Positions 60,590-64,000 of a stretch of 64,000 nt of DNA are shown in pieces. The notes below the pieces were generated by a model. The model made no database searches and was not told the origin of the DNA. It saw only the letters and a list, made by a program, of their open reading frames with translations. Made by a program: the position numbers and the translations under genes. How positions within the stretch are numbered: position 1 is the stretch's first letter; each line of letters begins with the position of its first letter. The DNA lies in assembly GCA_019918135.1 (NCBI GenBank), contig WBZZ01002655.1, forward strand, positions 1-64,000. The letters are read 5' to 3'. Source of the stretch: Paulinella micropora. Its lineage: Eukaryota; Cercozoa; Imbricatea; Euglyphida; Paulinellidae.

Positions 60590-62011
60590 ATGAATTTGTT
60601 TGGTCAAAGCACGAATACGACATCATCATCGACTACATCGTCATCTTCTTCTTCATTATCAACGGAACTGTCTGTCTTGCGATTTACTTACACTCCGACT
60701 GGTGCGGGTGCTGGACGCTTCAATCGTATTTATATGGATTGTCTGTCTATGATTAAAACTATTGAACTGCGAAGCTGAAGCGGGCAGTATTTGTGTAATC
60801 TTCAGCATGTGGGTAATTACACTAAGGTGATATGGAAACCAGAAATTAAGTATGAAAAATTTATGGCACTTGAAAACCACGGGGCTTATGATGATGACAA
60901 GAAAACAGGTAATTCTGGTGCTATGCTTCAAAAGTGTAATGCTGGAAAAGTTGAGATAGGAAGTGTAGCGAATAGAGCAACAATTACTGGTGCGGCGAAT
61001 ATAGGTGATCTTAAAACTGCTGTTCAATTATACTACAAAGTGCCAAGTGTGAATGCCCGTCGTCATAATGATACCGCTCTTGCTGATAGCAGTGCTGGAG
61101 ACTATAGCCTTGTTGATGTTCCTTTCGAGGAGGCTAAGTATTTTGAAGGTGGAACTGATAATGGTGCCGACCCTGTTATAAGTGTTAAGTTTCCTTTGGG
61201 TATGTTGTTTGGAACAATTTTTGAACTGGATAAGACTATCGGTTTTAATGAAATTTTGGATTTTAGAATTGTATGGGAGAGCACCGCCCGCACTTCATTT
61301 TATGGCACTGATGCAAGTTCTATTTCCACTGGTGCTGCTGCTACTGCCACTGGTGCTATCGTCTCAAACCTAAATTTATTCCTTGCTGTTGAGACTGACC
61401 CAAATGTCATCCTAGGTGTCCAGCAAAAGATTGCGGGTGAAGGCTTTCCTTTTAAGATTGAATACCCAATTGCTTGGAAACAAAATCTTCAAACATCGCA
61501 ACAGAACTATGTCGTAAAAATGAACCGCTCGCAGGGTGAAAGAATTCGCCGTATCTATACATCCGCCTTTCACAACACTGAGAGTTCTAATGCTTCTTTT
61601 GATAATAGCAACTTGCCTGCTGGTTATGCTGCTGGGCCTCCAGTCGTAAAGGCTCAGGGGTCTAAAATTCAGACATAGTACACCACCCTTGATGGAAGTC
61701 GCATTCAACAATTTGACATTAACACTTCAAATAATGAAGACTATATGCTTCTCAAGGATAAGTTGAAGGGTAGTGCCATTTTGAATTCAAATGTGTATCA
61801 TTACAACTGGTTTCATGTTGATACTTGGGACAACAACCGCCCGCTTTGTGATAAGGATACTGACGGGTATGAGGTGAGTGGTCTGAGCCTTGATACTGAA
61901 CGGCGATGGGAATTTGTCTCAACTACTGCGGGTGCTAATCTTAACCATTACACTTTTGCCATTCTTCAGCGAAGTGTGCTTGTTAAGGGAATTGAAATTT
62001 TGATGAGTTGA
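60590..62011 (+). pseudogene. Putative major capsid protein, PLV C (broken)
   Basis: Homologue of 40336-41825, more diverged. It keeps YMDCLSMIKTIELRS, WKPEIKYEKFMALENHG, VSVKFPLGMLFGTIFELDKT, LNLFLAVETDPNVILGVQQK and the YHYNWFHVDTWDNNRPL and LDTERRWEF blocks. The N-terminus is Ser/Thr-rich and unlike the other two copies. About two breaks are present. A perfect AAGTTGATTT palindrome lies before the start (60551-60575). Confidence 0.6.
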
Positions 62012-62118
62012 TATTTTAGAATTGCGCTTCATGCTGTCGCATTCACGCTTATTCTAAAACTTGTTTGAGATATTTGATAAACCATCGTGAAAAGTAAAAT
62101 ATTTATTTTTTGATATTT
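62010..62118. repeat. Hairpin module, rearranged (copy 7)
   Basis: Starts GATATTT with hairpin stem TTAGAAT/ATTCTAA and loop CTTCATGCTGTCGCATTCAC, closely like the first half of the module at 13363. The second half is different: AAACTTGTTTGAGATATTTG as at 5845-5862, then CCATCGTGAAAAG and two AT-rich TATTT words. It lies between the capsid and structural genes, where A and B have none. Confidence 0.65.
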
Positions 62119-62152
62119 AAAAAACGATATTTTATAATAATATAGACCAACA

Positions 62153-63385
62153 ATGTCTCACCAGAGAAACTTAATCGCACAAAATCCTAGAGGAGAGTTC
62201 ATTAACCTAAAAGTAGGATATGATGGCCACATTGATAATATGAAGACAGCCTTCGGCGAAACAACAACTGCGCAATTAACACCAGTATTACAAGAAATCT
62301 TTCCATATACCATTAATACTAGGATATGGACAAAAACAGAAACAAAATCGTCTGTGTCATTTTTGGATAATATGGCTGAATTGAAAACAACTGCTAATGC
62401 GACGGCGGATGCTAGATTGGTAAGTAAAAGGAGAATAAAATATAGAACTGGAACAGGTGTCCTTGCCCGCTTTACTGCTCTATGGACGACGGATGATACA
62501 AAAGATTACTATTCATTTATTGGAATAGGAAATGACCTTAACGATGGATTTTATTTTGACAAAAATCACGAAGGAATGAATATCGCACATTGTAGCAGAA
62601 ATAATGTAGAATATATTGACCAAAAAGACTGGGATGACCCATGCAATGGAACTTCGGCTATGCCAGACTTAGATTGGAGCGTAGGAAATGTATTTCAAAT
62701 TCAATTTCAGTATCTCGGGTTTGGTGCTATTAAGTTTTCAATTGAAAATCCAGAGACTGGTGAATTTCAACTAGTTCATATGATTAAGTATGCTAATTCG
62801 AATGTTGAAGTAAGCCTTGGAAATACGACATTACCCTTTACAGCAGTCATGAGAAATGACGCAAAGACTGGAATACAAACTATTAAAACAGCGAGTGCTA
62901 GTTTATTCATTGAAGGAACGAATACTATTAATACCAGCATAACAAACGAAGTGGAAGGAAGTAAAGCATCAAACACCACTGAAAGTCCTATTATTAGTAT
63001 AAGAAACAAAGCGGTATTTGATGCGGGAGGTGCTAATTTAGCAAATTATTCAAATGTTTATCCCACTTTGATAAGTATTACAAATGAAGATACTAAGTCG
63101 AATGTCGTCAGAATGGTATTAAATGGAACGCTAACTGGAGCGGGTTTTGCGGATGTTGATTCTAAGTATTCAATTGTAGATACTGACACAAAGGCGAGTG
63201 CCATCGCAAACGGAACAACAATTTTTAAACTATATGTAAATAGTGCTTCAACTCAACAAATCAATCTTAGAAGTTATGATATATACCTATCGCCGAGTGA
63301 TGTATTGACTTTTACACAGAAGTCTGTCTCTGCTGGTGGAGGAGGAAATATCAATATTATTGCTAACTTCGTTGAAGACCATTGA
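62153..63385 (+). CDS. Phage-like virion structural protein, PLV C
   Basis: A 410-residue protein, whole, nearly the same as that at 1446-2684 and unlike that at 41898-43136. It has MSHQRNLIAQNPRGEFINLK, KTAFGE, QEIFPYTINTRIWTKTETKS, KYRTGTGVLARFTALW, IGIGNDLNDGFYF and GNVFQIQFQYLGFGAIKFSI. The ATAATATAGACC box precedes it. Structural role is inferred from the family in phages and environmental viruses. Confidence 0.7.
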   Translation: MSHQRNLIAQNPRGEFINLKVGYDGHIDNMKTAFGETTTAQLTPVLQEIFPYTINTRIWTKTETKSSVSFLDNMAELKTTANATADARLVSKRRIKYRTGTGVLARFTALWTTDDTKDYYSFIGIGNDLNDGFYFDKNHEGMNIAHCSRNNVEYIDQKDWDDPCNGTSAMPDLDWSVGNVFQIQFQYLGFGAIKFSIENPETGEFQLVHMIKYANSNVEVSLGNTTLPFTAVMRNDAKTGIQTIKTASASLFIEGTNTINTSITNEVEGSKASNTTESPIISIRNKAVFDAGGANLANYSNVYPTLISITNEDTKSNVVRMVLNGTLTGAGFADVDSKYSIVDTDTKASAIANGTTIFKLYVNSASTQQINLRSYDIYLSPSDVLTFTQKSVSAGGGGNINIIANFVEDH

Positions 63386-63426
63386 TGTGGATTGAGTAAA
63401 AAAATGAAAGTCTAATTTTTAAATTA

Positions 63427-63882
63427 TTACAAATATTTTTTTACCGCATCTTTGTCATTAAAATGAGGTTGTTGAATTAAATATTCAAGGTATGGTTTAT
63501 CAATCTTAGCGACATCTTCAATTTTCATTTTTTTATACTTACCATATTGAAGAAAAACATCGGTTTGCTTGTTATTCTTCAATATACAACCTTCTTCTGT
63601 ACATGTAGCATTCTCCATCTCTTCGCCGACCTTAGCCTTTATTTCAGTAATCCCCGTTTCTTTTAAATCTGCTGTTGTAAATGGTGTGCTTTCTTCCTCC
63701 ATCAACACGCTTTCCAATGGTACAACTACTTTCACATTATCATCCCTTGGTTTATATTGTTCATAAAAAGAAACAATGTCAGGCTTATTCCATTTAATTG
63801 TCTGCTTTTTGACATCTCCATCAAGGTTCCATTTTTCAATTTCATTCAAGTAGTCCTGCTTGATGCTCAGGTCTGTCATCAT
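63427..63882 (-). CDS. Small protein with ExoX-C-like domain, PLV C
   Basis: A 151-residue protein, whole. The N-terminal half (LSIKQDYLNEIEKWNLDGDV, then KWNKPDIVSFYEQYKPRDDN) matches 881 and 43168; CTEEGC follows; the C-terminal 45 residues YGKYKKMKIEDVAKIDKPYL plus EYLIQQPHF match the exodeoxyribonuclease X C-terminal domain. It shows the domain order that is broken in A and split over two genes in B. Confidence 0.6.
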   Translation of the reverse strand: MMTDLSIKQDYLNEIEKWNLDGDVKKQTIKWNKPDIVSFYEQYKPRDDNVKVVVPLESVLMEEESTPFTTADLKETGITEIKAKVGEEMENATCTEEGCILKNNKQTDVFLQYGKYKKMKIEDVAKIDKPYLEYLIQQPHFNDKDAVKKYL

Positions 63883-63929
63883 ATACTATTAATATTTTTT
63901 TTTATTAATTTTATTTTAGAGTATATAGT

Positions 63930-64000
63930 ATGTTGTATATACTAAGCGGGGTAATGTTTAAAACAAAGAAAGAAATAATAGTATATATAAGAAATATTGT
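63930..64000 (+). CDS. Start of DUF3223-like gene, PLV C (cut by window edge)
   Basis: MLYILSGVMFKTKKEIIVYI is the same start as that at 824 in PLV A, in the opposite orientation. Only the first 23 codons are inside the window. Confidence 0.5.
   Translation, partial: MLYILSGVMFKTKKEIIVYIRNI

Larger units (their letters stand above)
58041..64000 (+). mobile_element. Polinton-like virus copy C (partial)
   Basis: A third PLV copy continuing beyond the right edge, oriented like B. It holds a Lys-rich coiled-coil gene, a tyrosine recombinase region, a zinc protein, the putative capsid gene, the structural protein, an ExoX-C-like protein and the start of a DUF3223 gene. Protease, ATPase, fibre and penton are not seen between recombinase and capsid. 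The left limit is not defined by a terminal repeat. About four or five breaks are present. It is closest to A in the structural and DUF3223 genes. Confidence 0.75.

Overview
This looks like nuclear DNA of a unicellular eukaryote (an alga or other protist; the lineage cannot be fixed from sequence alone). It uses the standard code and is packed with eukaryotic mobile elements: three Polinton-like virus (PLV) copies, a Ty3/gypsy-type LTR retrotransposon, a piggyBac DNA transposon that appears to contain an intron, a LINE 3' fragment, tRNA-derived SINEs, foldback elements and microsatellites. I found no convincing ordinary host gene, rRNA or CRISPR array.

Layout. 1-17162: PLV A, cut by the left window edge, virion genes mostly on the minus strand, ending at 17162. 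17698-50050: LTR retrotransposon with 247/246-bp LTRs (about 3% different) and a TTGA target duplication. 26727-48647: PLV B, about 21.9 kb, with terminal inverted repeats and a 6-bp target duplication CACGGG, inserted in the coding region of the LTR element. 50051-57909: spacer with a foldback element, the piggyBac copy, palindromic and simple repeats, two tandem SINEs and the LINE fragment. About 58041 to the right edge: PLV C, oriented like B.

The PLV core is shared by the copies: a virion module (putative major capsid protein, penton-like single jelly-roll protein, adenovirus-type cysteine protease, FtsK/HerA packaging ATPase, small basic protein, membrane protein, long fibre with an S74 chaperone end, and a phage-like structural protein) and a replication/integration module (protein-primed PolB in B; RVE integrase in A and B; a tyrosine recombinase resembling telomere resolvases in C). 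Between the copies, cargo is exchanged at fixed sites: DUF5754-like gene versus GIY-YIG nuclease, and a GIY-YIG gene inserted between two genes that are adjacent in A. All three PLV copies are fossils carrying several breaks, although many single genes look whole.

The most unusual signal is a family of hairpin modules scattered in the PLVs. A full module has outer ends GATATTT/AAATATC, an inner CATCG/CGATG pair and two hairpins with exchangeable stems. Modules are present in one PLV copy and absent at the same site in another, including a clean 48-bp single-hairpin difference between a TATA-like box and a start codon. They behave like tiny mobile elements or an exchangeable regulatory structure; I do not recognise them as a described family.
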